NCBI GenBank assembly: GCA_003135255.1
Contig: PLAX01000220.1
Span: forward strand, 1 to 18,535
Origin: Candidatus Dormiibacterota bacterium
GTDB lineage: Bacteria > Chloroflexota > Dormibacteria > Aeolococcales > Aeolococcaceae
DNA: 18,535 bases
Direction of reading: 5' to 3'
The notes below the pieces were generated by a model. That model worked only from the letters and a program-made list of their open reading frames with translations. It did no database searches and was not told the DNA's origin. The position numbers and the translations under genes are program-made. Position 1 is the first letter of the stretch, and each line of letters starts with the position of its first letter. Below, piece by piece: positions 8,785 to 16,189 of the stretch.

Positions 8785-8807
8785 TGGAGGGTGCCCGCCC
8801 CTATACT
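8781..8807 (+). promoter_or_regulatory. Candidate purF promoter
   Basis: TTGATG (8781-8786, overlapping the purL stop) and TATACT (8802-8807) are separated by 15 bases, slightly short. The -10 is close to consensus and rare in such GC-rich DNA. Transcription would start near 8814, giving purF a leader of about 180 bases. Confidence 0.45.
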
Positions 8808-8836
8808 GATCTGGACCCCGTCCCCCACTCGGTGTC

Positions 8837-8953
8837 ATGGGAGGCCGGACGTGCGGAGAGCCCCCTGGCGTTGGCCACCATGCAGCTCTGTGTGACGGCG
8901 CAGCCCTCTGTGACTGCGTCGTGGTGACGGTGACGGGCCGGCCGCGTGCCTGA
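8837..8953 (+). CDS. Possible 38-codon upstream ORF in the purF leader
   Basis: An ATG at 8837 opens a frame of 38 codons ending in TGA at 8951-8953. The product contains a near-repeat, 'ALCDGAALCDC', with four cysteines in all. No Shine-Dalgarno sequence precedes it. It lies wholly within the gap between purL and the chosen purF start and overlaps the alternative GTG start of purF at 8946. It may be a leader peptide or chance. I recognise no homology. Confidence 0.15.
   Translation: MGGRTCGEPPGVGHHAALCDGAALCDCVVVTVTGRPRA
8892..8936 (+). repeat. Four GTGAC(G/T)G repeats in the purF leader
   Basis: GTGACGG occurs at 8892-8898, 8924-8930 and 8930-8936, with the variant GTGACTG at 8910-8916. 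Part of this is a longer imperfect direct repeat around 8882-8914 (GCAGCTCTGTGTGAC against GCAGCCCTCTGTGAC). Single copies of the heptamer occur elsewhere in the window, so only the clustering is notable. The function is unknown. Confidence 0.4.
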
Positions 8954-8993
8954 GCGCAGGCACCCGCCCGCCGGGCTGGGCCGGGATCGGCTC

Positions 8994-10472
8994 ATGGACG
9001 CCGAGCGGATGCACGAGGAGTGCGGGCTCTTCGGGGTCTTCGCACCCGGCGAGGATGTCGCCAACCTCACCTACTTTGGCCTCTACGCGCTGCAGCATCG
9101 CGGGCAGGAGTCCGCCGGCATCGCGGTGAGCAATCGCCTCGACATCCTCATGCACAAGGAGATGGGCCTGGTCGCCCAGGTCTTCGACACCGAGGCCATG
9201 GGCCCGCTGGCCGGCGACATCGCGATCGGGCACACTCGCTACAGCACCACCGGGAGCCCGCGCCTTCCCAACGCCCAGCCGATGCGTTTCGAGCACAGCC
9301 AGCTCGGCCCGGTCGTGCTGGCCCACAACGGCAACCTCATCAACGCCGGAGAGATCCGCTCCGAGCTCGCCGGCGAAGGCGTCGAGTTCCTCTCCACCAG
9401 TGATACCGAGGTGCTGGGCCGACTCCTGGCGCGCACTCCCGGTCGTACCCTCGACGACGCCCTCCGGCGGGCCCTTCCCCGGGTGCACGGCGCCTACTGC
9501 CTGCTCTTCCTGACCCGCGATTCCCTGGTCGCCGCTCGGGATCCGCTGGGGATCCGGCCCCTCTGCCTGGGCCGCTACGGCGATCCGGAGGCGCCGGGTG
9601 GCTCCGGCTACATCGTCGCCAGCGAGACCTGCGCACTCGACGTGGTCGGTGCCAACTTCATCTGCGAGATCGATCCCGGTGAGATCGTGACCATCGACGC
9701 CTCCGGGATGCGCAGCAGCAGGATCCCCGCCGACGCACCCAAGCGGGCCATGTGCTCCTTCGAGTTCATCTACTTCGCCCGGCCCGACTCCGTGATGCAG
9801 GGGAGGTCGCTGTACGAGGCGCGTCGCCAGATGGGTCGCGAGCTCGCGCGCGAGGCACCGGTGGACGCCGACGTGGTCATCACCCTTCCCGACTCCGGGA
9901 CCCCCGCCGCCATCGGGTTCGCCGAGGAGACGGGTGTCCACTTCGAGGAGGGGATGATCAAGTCCCGGTACATCACCCGGACCTTCATCCAGCCCACGCA
10001 GCGGCTTCGGGAGTCGGGCATCCGGCTGAAGTTCAACCCGATGCGCCACGTCCTCGAGGGGCAGCGGGTGGCCCTCGTCGACGACTCCATCGTCCGGGGC
10101 ACGACCAGCAGGCGCATCGTCGACGAGCTGCGCCGGGCCGGTGCGGCCGAGGTGCACATGCGGATCGCCTCCCCTCCCATCATGTGGCCCTGCTTCATGG
10201 GCATCGACATCGCCTCGCGCAACGAGCTGATCGCCGCCAATCACAGCGAGGAGGAGGTGGGCCGGCTGGTCGGGGCGGACAGCCTCCGTTACCTGAGCAT
10301 CGCGGGGCTGCGCCGGTCCATGGGCGACCCCGAGGGTCGTGGATTCTGTTTCGCCTGCTTCACAGGCGATTACCCGGTTCGCGTCCCCCAGCAGCTGGAG
10401 ATGGACAAGATGGCCATGGAGCGCGCGGACCCTCCGGTCGAGGTGTCCCCGGCCCTCGCCCAATTCACCTGA
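8994..10472 (+). CDS. purF: Amidophosphoribosyltransferase (glutamine PRPP amidotransferase)
   Basis: A 492-residue enzyme for the first committed step, PRPP plus glutamine to phosphoribosylamine. The N-terminal nucleophile hydrolase domain begins at Cys10 ('EECGLFGVF') after a short propeptide that would be cleaved off, as in Bacillus PurF. 'LQHRGQESAGIA' and 'AHNGNLINAGEIR' are glutaminase motifs. The PRPP loop 'VALVDDSIVRGTTSRRIV' lies near residues 359-376. Cys254, Cys400, Cys452 and Cys455 match the four ligands of the 4Fe-4S cluster in the Bacillus-type enzyme. I chose ATG 8994, preceded by GGGAT. GTG 8946 would add 16 residues that look unlike the family, and ATG 9009 would shorten the propeptide. 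It stands apart from purL by 209 bases. Confidence 0.96.
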   Translation: MDAERMHEECGLFGVFAPGEDVANLTYFGLYALQHRGQESAGIAVSNRLDILMHKEMGLVAQVFDTEAMGPLAGDIAIGHTRYSTTGSPRLPNAQPMRFEHSQLGPVVLAHNGNLINAGEIRSELAGEGVEFLSTSDTEVLGRLLARTPGRTLDDALRRALPRVHGAYCLLFLTRDSLVAARDPLGIRPLCLGRYGDPEAPGGSGYIVASETCALDVVGANFICEIDPGEIVTIDASGMRSSRIPADAPKRAMCSFEFIYFARPDSVMQGRSLYEARRQMGRELAREAPVDADVVITLPDSGTPAAIGFAEETGVHFEEGMIKSRYITRTFIQPTQRLRESGIRLKFNPMRHVLEGQRVALVDDSIVRGTTSRRIVDELRRAGAAEVHMRIASPPIMWPCFMGIDIASRNELIAANHSEEEVGRLVGADSLRYLSIAGLRRSMGDPEGRGFCFACFTGDYPVRVPQQLEMDKMAMERADPPVEVSPALAQFT

Positions 10473-10591
10473 GGGGTCCGCGTCCGACCGGCGCTAACAT
10501 CGCGAACGAGAAGGCGGCACCTCCCCCCACCCGGCAACAGCGTCCCGGGCATGACGGTCCCGCCGCAGACGCCATCTGGAGACAGCGGACC

Positions 10592-11755
10592 ATGGGCGAC
10601 GATCGGCAGGCAGGCGATCCCGGGCCGGGTGCCACACCCGGGCAGACGAGTGGCCAGGAGGTCCCCCCCTCGCAGCCGCCGCCATCGGGCTGGTCCAGCC
10701 CGCCTCCTGGTTGGGCCCCGCCACCGTGGGGGGGCGGCACGCCGGGGTGGGGACCCGCCGAAGCTCAGGGTGGGCCTCCCGCCTGGGGGCCACCGCCGCC
10801 CCCGTGGGGCCCGCCCGGATCGGCGCCGTGGCCGGGCCAGTTGGGATACGCGCCGGCCCCCGGATCAGAAGTGCCCACTCCCCACCGGGGGCGGAGGCTG
10901 TTCGCCCTGGTGCTCGGCGCCATCCTGATCGCCGCCGTGGTCGCCGTCCCCGTCGCCATCCTGGTCAGTCGCGGCGGTACACCCAGCACGGTGGCGCCCC
11001 CTGCGGCATCGCCCACTCCGAACCCGTCCCAGCGGGCGGCCGCGGCTCAGGCCTCCGCTCTCTACGCGCAGGCGCTGACCGCCGCGGAGCAGTCGGCCGG
11101 GTTCAGCTACTCGGCGACCTCCTCCGGAGGCGGGGGCAAGCTGACGGTCACCGGCGTCTCCGGCCAGGACGACGGCACCCAGGTCTTCACCGAGACCACC
11201 GCCTACGGTGACGAACAGTTCAGCCTCCGGCTCGCCCCCGACCAGACGGTGTACTTCCAGGGCAACGCCCCGGCTGCCGAGGATCAGATGGGGGTCTCCG
11301 CGAGCGCGGCCTCCGGGGTCGCCGGGCAGTGGGTCTCGGTGCAGATCGGTGATGGTCCGTACAAGAACCTCGAGGTCGGGATCACCGTCGGCTCACAGCT
11401 GTCGGAGGCCACGCTCGAGGCCACCTCGACCGAGTCGGTCACCGGATCCGGCGGCACCCAGCTGACCAGGATCCTCGGAACCGTGCCTGAGACGAGCACA
11501 GCCCTGGCGGGGACGGCCCATCTCGACATCTCGCCGACCACGCACCTCCCCGTCTCCTACGTCGTCTCCTCCAGCGACGGCGCCGGCACGCAGACGGAGA
11601 CGTTCACCGCGTGGGGCACGGCGCCCTCGGTGACCGTACCCTCGGCTGCCGTCGCATGGTCGACCCTGACCACGTCCGAGCCCGCGGGCGGCTACGGCAC
11701 TGGCCAGACACCAACACCGGCTCCGACGCCGACCCCGGCGGGAGCGTCCACCTAA
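10592..11755 (+). CDS. Unknown membrane-anchored protein with Pro/Gly/Trp-rich N-terminus and LppX/LolA-like outer domain
   Basis: A 387-residue protein I cannot assign to a named gene. Residues 1-98 are dominated by Pro, Gly and Trp, with repeats such as 'PPGWAPPPWGG' and 'GPPPPPWGPPG', and would be cytoplasmic. Residues 103-126 form one membrane segment, preceded by Arg (HRGRR). Residues 128-148 are a Ser/Pro/Thr linker. Residues 150-362 look like an all-beta-rich extracellular domain resembling the LppX/LprG/LolA-like fold in pattern only ('TVYFQGNAP', 'GQWVSVQIGDGPYKNLEVG', 'AHLDISPTTHLPVSYVVSS'). The tail is Pro/Thr-rich. ATG 10592 is preceded by GGAGA with a 9-base spacing. The open frame upstream is a shadow of purF. 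The gene is on the purine strand, between purF and purM, with 119- and 63-base gaps and no overlap, so a link to purine synthesis is not implied. Confidence 0.8.
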   Translation: MGDDRQAGDPGPGATPGQTSGQEVPPSQPPPSGWSSPPPGWAPPPWGGGTPGWGPAEAQGGPPAWGPPPPPWGPPGSAPWPGQLGYAPAPGSEVPTPHRGRRLFALVLGAILIAAVVAVPVAILVSRGGTPSTVAPPAASPTPNPSQRAAAAQASALYAQALTAAEQSAGFSYSATSSGGGGKLTVTGVSGQDDGTQVFTETTAYGDEQFSLRLAPDQTVYFQGNAPAAEDQMGVSASAASGVAGQWVSVQIGDGPYKNLEVGITVGSQLSEATLEATSTESVTGSGGTQLTRILGTVPETSTALAGTAHLDISPTTHLPVSYVVSSSDGAGTQTETFTAWGTAPSVTVPSAAVAWSTLTTSEPAGGYGTGQTPTPAPTPTPAGAST

Positions 11756-11803
11756 CCCATGGCCGGGGACCATCCCGCAGCGCGCGGCGCTCCCCCGGTT
11801 ACG

Positions 11804-11809
11804 TAGACT
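11804..11809 (+). promoter_or_regulatory. -10 box of a leaderless purM promoter
   Basis: TAGACT lies 9 bases before the purM ATG, the spacing seen in leaderless genes. The GGAG that directly touches the ATG is too close to act as a ribosome binding site. I find no clear -35. A five-base inverted repeat AGCGC-GCG-GCGCT lies just upstream without a T run, so it is not a convincing terminator. Confidence 0.4.
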
Positions 11810-11818
11810 GCCGCGGAG

Positions 11819-12847
11819 ATGGGAGATCTGCGCTACGCGGATGCCGGCGTTGACATCGACGAGGGCGACCGCGCCGTCCGGCTGATCAAGCAGGCGGTCA
11901 CGGCCACCCACGGCCCCGAAGTGCTCGGCGGGATCGGCGCCTTCAGTGGCCTCTTCGCCTTTGACCCGCTGCGCTGGAAGCAGCCCGTCCTGGCGGCGAG
12001 CACGGATTCCGTGGGAACCAAGGTGAAGGTGGCGATCGCCGCCGGCCGCTACCGCGGCATCGGCATCGACCTGGTCAACCACTGCGTCAACGACATCCTC
12101 TGCAGTGGCGCCGAGCCACTCTTCTTCCTCGACTACTACGCCACCGGCCGCCTCTCGCCCGAGCGCCTCGCCGAGGTGGTCGGGGGCGCCGCGTCAGCCT
12201 GCGGAGAGGCCGGCTGCGCCCTGGTGGGCGGCGAGACCGCCGAGCTGCCCGGCCTCTACGCCCTCGGCGACTTCGACATCGCCGGCTTCATCGTCGGCTG
12301 CGTCGAGCGCGACGGGATCATCGACGGCCACCGCATCGAGGTCGGCGATGCTGTCCTCGGGCTGCCGAGCAGCGGTCTCCACACCAACGGCTACTCGCTG
12401 GTGCGGCACATCCTGGCCGAGCGTGAGATCGCCTGGGACGCCGTCCTTCCCGGCACCACGGCCCCCATCGCCGATCTCCTGCTGGAGCCGCACCGCTCCT
12501 ACCTCCCCGCGATCCGCGAGCTGCGCTCGCGCGTGGAGATCCGCGGCCTGGCCCACATCACCGGGGGTGGCCTGCTCGGCAACGTGCCCCGGATGCTCCC
12601 CCCCGGGATGGCGGCCCGCATCGAGCGGGACGCGTGGGAGGTTCCGGCGCTCTTCACCGCGCTGGAGGCGGTGGGCGGGGTCCGGGCCGAGGAGATGTGG
12701 CGGACCTTCAACATGGGGGTCGGCATGGTGGTGGTCGTGCCCGCCGCCGCAGCCTCCGCGGCCGGCGTCTCCGCCGCCGGGCTGCCGATCATCCCCCTCG
12801 GCGAGATCGTCGACGCCAGGGACGGTCACCAAGTCGTCCTCCAATGA
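11819..12847 (+). CDS. purM: AIR synthase (phosphoribosylformylglycinamidine cyclo-ligase)
   Basis: A 342-residue enzyme that closes the imidazole ring, FGAM plus ATP to AIR. It opens 'MGDLRYADAGVDIDEGDRAV', the normal PurM start. 'DSVGTKVKVAIAAGRYRGIG' and 'VNHCVNDILCSGAEPLFFLD' form the nucleotide site. 'LVGGETAELPG', 'GLHTNGYSLVR', 'HITGGGLLGNVPRMLP' and 'FNMGVGMVVV' are all conserved. It begins a second overlapping block, since its stop shares an ATGA with purN. A -10-like TAGACT lies 9 bases before the ATG, suggesting its own promoter after the unrelated gene upstream. Confidence 0.97.
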   Translation: MGDLRYADAGVDIDEGDRAVRLIKQAVTATHGPEVLGGIGAFSGLFAFDPLRWKQPVLAASTDSVGTKVKVAIAAGRYRGIGIDLVNHCVNDILCSGAEPLFFLDYYATGRLSPERLAEVVGGAASACGEAGCALVGGETAELPGLYALGDFDIAGFIVGCVERDGIIDGHRIEVGDAVLGLPSSGLHTNGYSLVRHILAEREIAWDAVLPGTTAPIADLLLEPHRSYLPAIRELRSRVEIRGLAHITGGGLLGNVPRMLPPGMAARIERDAWEVPALFTALEAVGGVRAEEMWRTFNMGVGMVVVVPAAAASAAGVSAAGLPIIPLGEIVDARDGHQVVLQ

Positions 12848-13515
12848 GCGCGGGGGTCCGGGTCGGAGTCCTGGTCTCCGGTCGCGGGAGCAACCTCGAG
12901 GCTCTCTGCGCCGCGGCGGCGTCCCCGGGCTTCCCCGCCCACATCTCACTGGTCATCAGCAACCGGCGCGATGCCCCCGCCCTGGAGATCGCCGGCAGGT
13001 GGGGCATCCCCGCCGAGGTGATGCCGCTCAGCCAGTACGGCCATGACGACCGGGCCCGCGACGGCGCGATGCGCGATCGCCTCCGCCTGGCCGAGGTCGA
13101 GCTGGTGGTCTGCGCCGGATACAACCGCATTCTCACCGACGAGTTCCTGGCCGCCTTTCCCGATGCCATCCTGAACGTTCACCCGTCGCTGCTCCCCGCC
13201 TTCGGCGGCGGCATGCACGCGGTCGAGGCCGCGCTGGACCACGGGGTCAAGATCAGCGGGTGCACCGTTCAACTCCTGGAGCCCGGCATCACCGACGGCG
13301 GCCCGATCATCCTGCAGCGCGCGGTGCCAGTTCACGAGGGCGACACCGTCGAGAGCCTGCAGGAGCGCATTCACGAGCAGGAATGGATCGCGGTCCCGGA
13401 GGCCGTGCGGCTCTGGTGCGAGGGGCGCATCCGGCGGGAGGGACGCGTCGTTCGCATCGCGCCTCCGGTCGAGGTGGCGGACGCGCGCTCCTCTCAGGCA
13501 GACTCCCTCACGTGA
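12844..13515 (+). CDS. purN: GAR transformylase (formyltetrahydrofolate-dependent)
   Basis: A 223-residue enzyme transferring a formyl group from 10-formyl-THF to GAR. 'VLVSGRGSNLEAL' is the N-terminal phosphate loop. The catalytic residues Asn111 and His113 lie in 'ILNVHPSLLPAFGG', and Asp151 lies in 'GITDGGPIILQ'. The protein is slightly longer than E. coli PurN (212 residues), with a short variable C-terminal tail. The ATG overlaps the purM stop (ATGA), and the stop overlaps the purH GTG start (GTGA). Confidence 0.96.
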   Translation: MSAGVRVGVLVSGRGSNLEALCAAAASPGFPAHISLVISNRRDAPALEIAGRWGIPAEVMPLSQYGHDDRARDGAMRDRLRLAEVELVVCAGYNRILTDEFLAAFPDAILNVHPSLLPAFGGGMHAVEAALDHGVKISGCTVQLLEPGITDGGPIILQRAVPVHEGDTVESLQERIHEQEWIAVPEAVRLWCEGRIRREGRVVRIAPPVEVADARSSQADSLT

Positions 13516-15035
13516 GAGCCCTCATCGGCGTCAGCGACAAGTCGGGCCTCGCTGACTTCGCCCGCGGTCTCCACGAGGCCGGGGTGGAGCTGATCGCCAC
13601 CGGTGGCACCGCCAAGGCCCTCGCGGATGCCGGTATCCCGGTGCGCCAGGTCAGCGAGGTCACCGGCGCACCCGAGATGCTGGACGGCCGGGTCAAGACC
13701 CTCCATCCGGCCATCCACGCCGGCATCCTCGCCCGCCGCGATCTCCCGGAGCACATGCGGGCCCTGGAGGAGCACGGCTACGCGCCGATCGACCTGGTGG
13801 TTGTCAGCCTCTACCCGTTCGCCGCCGCCGTCGCCTCCGGCGCCGACCGGGAGACGGTGATCGAGAACATCGACATCGGTGGGCCCACCATGATCCGGGC
13901 CGCCGCGAAGAACAGCGGCGCGGTGGCCGTCGTCGTGTCGCCCTCCCAGTACAGCGAGGTTCTGACGGAGATCCAGGAGGCGGGGGCGGTGAGCCCGGCC
14001 ACCCGGACGCGGCTTGCCGCCGAGGCGTTTGCCCACGTGGCCGCGTACGACACCGCGGTCGCCGACTGGCTCGCCGGTGGACCGTCGGATGGGCCGATGC
14101 GGCGCAACTTCACCACCGGCGGACCGCTGATCGCCGAGCTCCGCTATGGGGAGAACCCCCATCAGCGGGGAGCCCTCTACGCGGTGCCGGGAGTCCCGGG
14201 TGGGGTCGCCAACGCCCGCCAGCTGCAGGGGCCCGCCCTCTCCTTCACCAACTGGCTGGACGCCGACGCGGCCGCCAACCTAGTTGCCGAGTTCGCTGAA
14301 CCGGCTGCCGCCGTGATCAAGCACACCAACCCGTGCGGATTCGCCACCGGGGACTCCCCGCTCGATGCCTATCGCCGCGCCCACGCCTGCGACCCGAGAT
14401 CGGCCTACGGCGGGATCGTGGCGCTCAACCGCACACTCGATCTCGCCACCGCCCAGGAGCTGGCCAAGACCTTCCTGGAGATCGTCATCTGCCCCGCGGC
14501 CGATGAGGATGCCGCCGCCCGGCTGGCGCGCCGCGAGCGCCTTCGCGTCCTGGTCCTGGACCGTCCCGACTGCGCCGCCGCCTTCGACGTGCGCAGCCTG
14601 AGCGGAGGGCTGCTGGTGCAGACCCGCGACCGGGTGTCGGCGGACCGGAGCTCGATGACCGTCGCATCCAAGCGGCAGCCGACCGAGGCGGAGTGGAGCG
14701 ACCTGCTGGTGGCCTGGAGGGTCTGCCGCCACGTCAAATCCAACGCCATCGTCATCGTGGGCAACCAGATGGCGCTGGGCGTTGGGGCCGGCCAGATGTC
14801 CAGGGTCGAGGCGGCCGAGCTGGCCGTCGCCCGTGCCGGCGATCGGGTGGCTGGGACCGTGGCTGCGAGCGATGCCTTCTTCCCGCTCCCCGACGGCCTC
14901 GAGACGCTGGGCAGGGCCGGCGTCGGCGCGGTCATCCACCCCGGGGGGTCCAAGAACGACGCCAACGTCGCCGCCGCCGCCGACGCTCTCGGGATGGCCA
15001 TCGTGCTCACAGGCGAACGTCACTTCCGCCACTGA
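13512..15035 (+). CDS. purH: Bifunctional AICAR transformylase / IMP cyclohydrolase
   Basis: A 507-residue protein catalysing the last two steps to IMP. The N-terminal cyclohydrolase (MGS-like) domain opens 'RALIGVSDKSGLADFARGL' and contains 'ELIATGGTAKAL' and 'MLDGRVKTLHPAIHAGIL'. The transformylase domain has 'LRYGENPHQRGALY', 'AVIKHTNPCGFATGD' with Lys270 and His271 as the catalytic pair, and 'SDAFFPLPDGLE' followed by 'AVIHPGGSKND' near the end. The GTG start lies inside a GTGA shared with purN. Starting here places the conserved 'LIGVSDK' at the very N-terminus, as usual. It ends the purine cluster. No purD follows, unlike the Bacillus operon. Confidence 0.97.
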   Translation: MRALIGVSDKSGLADFARGLHEAGVELIATGGTAKALADAGIPVRQVSEVTGAPEMLDGRVKTLHPAIHAGILARRDLPEHMRALEEHGYAPIDLVVVSLYPFAAAVASGADRETVIENIDIGGPTMIRAAAKNSGAVAVVVSPSQYSEVLTEIQEAGAVSPATRTRLAAEAFAHVAAYDTAVADWLAGGPSDGPMRRNFTTGGPLIAELRYGENPHQRGALYAVPGVPGGVANARQLQGPALSFTNWLDADAAANLVAEFAEPAAAVIKHTNPCGFATGDSPLDAYRRAHACDPRSAYGGIVALNRTLDLATAQELAKTFLEIVICPAADEDAAARLARRERLRVLVLDRPDCAAAFDVRSLSGGLLVQTRDRVSADRSSMTVASKRQPTEAEWSDLLVAWRVCRHVKSNAIVIVGNQMALGVGAGQMSRVEAAELAVARAGDRVAGTVAASDAFFPLPDGLETLGRAGVGAVIHPGGSKNDANVAAAADALGMAIVLTGERHFRH

Positions 15036-15111
15036 GGCGGCGTCCGAGCGCCCAATTCGGGGCTGTGACGGACGATCTGACGCCCGGGTCGCGATCCTGC
15101 AACGCGGGGAG

Positions 15112-15258
15112 ATGCCGCGATCACGGACCTATGATCGAGCTCCCCTGTGTCGGGGGTATCAGGCCAGCACAACGGGGCGGATGATGCGGAGAACCTGGGG
15201 GTTTGATCACCTTTCGATGCCCGCGGGCAGCGTTGCGCTCCGCGCCGGTGGCGCGTGA
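15112..15258 (+). CDS. Candidate small ORF overlapping the kinase start
   Basis: A frame of 48 codons from ATG 15112, or 25 codons from ATG 15181, ends in a TGA that overlaps the GTG start of the kinase in a GTGA. This is the same geometry as the real purN-purH junction. A TATGAT at 15130-15135 could serve as a -10 for the shorter form, but no good -35 or correctly spaced Shine-Dalgarno is visible. The product is basic and unlike anything I know. It may be chance, and the rest of the 219-base purH-kinase gap shows no convincing terminator. Confidence 0.2.
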   Translation: MPRSRTYDRAPLCRGYQASTTGRMMRRTWGFDHLSMPAGSVALRAGGA

Positions 15259-16175
15259 CGCAGGCGGCCGCGAGAACGAGCAGCGCCGTCGTGCCCATGG
15301 CCAAGGCCGAGGTCGTGCCGCTCCGTGACCCGCGTGGCCGGGTTGGCCATGTCGTCCAGACGGTGCGGGATGCGACCCAGGGACGTGGCGAAGACATCCG
15401 CGCAGGCGCCGAGGCTGCCGTCGATGAGGTCAGCTCGCTGCACCTGCGGCTGGACCGGTTGATGGCGCTCGACAAGCTCAAGTCGGATTTCATGAACCTC
15501 ACCACCCACGAGCTCCGCTCCCCGCTCGCCATCGTCTACGGCTACCTTTCGATGATGGAGTCGGGCATGCTGGGTGAGCTGTCCGAGGGGCTGAGCGAGG
15601 CCGTCGGGTCCTCGATCCAGAGCGTGGAGCTGATGATGCAGCTGGTCACCGAGCTGGTCGAGATGGCCCGGCTCGACGAGACGCGACTCGACCCGACACG
15701 CGAGCCGGTCGACCTTGCCGGCGTCGTCGCCGAAGCCGCCGTCCGGGTGGACGGCTCCGAGCGCCACCGCGTCAACCTGGATCTCGGAACGGGTCCGGCG
15801 CCGGTGCTCGGCGATCGGGGTCAGCTGCTGCGCGTCTTCTCCAACATCATCGACAACGCGGTCAAGTATTCGCCGGAGGGCGGCGAGATCGGGATCCGGC
15901 TGCGGCGGCCGGGCAGGCAGGTCGCCGTGGACATCAGTGACCAGGGTGTGGGGATCGCGCCCTCCGACATGGGTCGCCTCTTCACCCGCTTCGGCCGTAT
16001 CGTGACCACGGCCACGGAGGGGATCGGCGGCACGGGCCTGGGCCTCTACCTCTGCCGGGAGCTGGTCCGCAGGCTGGGCGGCGACGTCACCGCCACCTCG
16101 GTGGAGGGCCAGGGATCCACCTTCACGGTGCGGTTGCCAGGCAAGACCCGCGTGGTCGCGCGCTCCGCGACCTGA
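15255..16175 (+). CDS. Sensor histidine kinase, cytoplasmic, without a partner regulator nearby
   Basis: A 306-residue kinase. Residues 19-42 ('EVVPLRDPRGRV' onward to 'VRDAT') match the last strands of a PAS/PAC domain, with nothing of the rest of that fold before them. Residues 43-75 look like a helical linker. The dimerisation domain has the H-box 'MNLTTHELRSPLAIVYGYL' with phospho-acceptor His85. The ATPase domain has N-box 'VFSNIIDNAVKYSP' (about 194-207), G1 'DISDQGVGIAPSD', F-box 'LFTRFGR' and G2 'GGTGLGLYLCREL'. No membrane segment is present, so it should be cytosolic. The start is uncertain: GTG 15255 gives the longest form and ATG 15297 is possible. The frame is closed upstream by a TGA at 15204. 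No response regulator lies in the window. It converges on ribH with only 14 bases between stops. Confidence 0.9.
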   Translation: MTQAAARTSSAVVPMAKAEVVPLRDPRGRVGHVVQTVRDATQGRGEDIRAGAEAAVDEVSSLHLRLDRLMALDKLKSDFMNLTTHELRSPLAIVYGYLSMMESGMLGELSEGLSEAVGSSIQSVELMMQLVTELVEMARLDETRLDPTREPVDLAGVVAEAAVRVDGSERHRVNLDLGTGPAPVLGDRGQLLRVFSNIIDNAVKYSPEGGEIGIRLRRPGRQVAVDISDQGVGIAPSDMGRLFTRFGRIVTTATEGIGGTGLGLYLCRELVRRLGGDVTATSVEGQGSTFTVRLPGKTRVVARSAT

Positions 16176-16189
16176 GTCTCCGCTCCCGG

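Noticed and set aside
8781..8993. Purine riboswitch in the purF leader
   Set aside because: I could not recognise the conserved purine aptamer core or a following terminator-type hairpin.
8835..10463. 542-codon open frame on the minus strand opposite purF
   Set aside because: A shadow of purF: in GC-rich DNA the antisense frame stays open. Its product is rich in Gly, His, Asp and Val and shows no domain.
9752..10591. Long 5' extension of the unknown membrane protein gene into purF
   Set aside because: The extension reads purF in another phase. A well-spaced GGAGA before ATG 10592 marks the true start.
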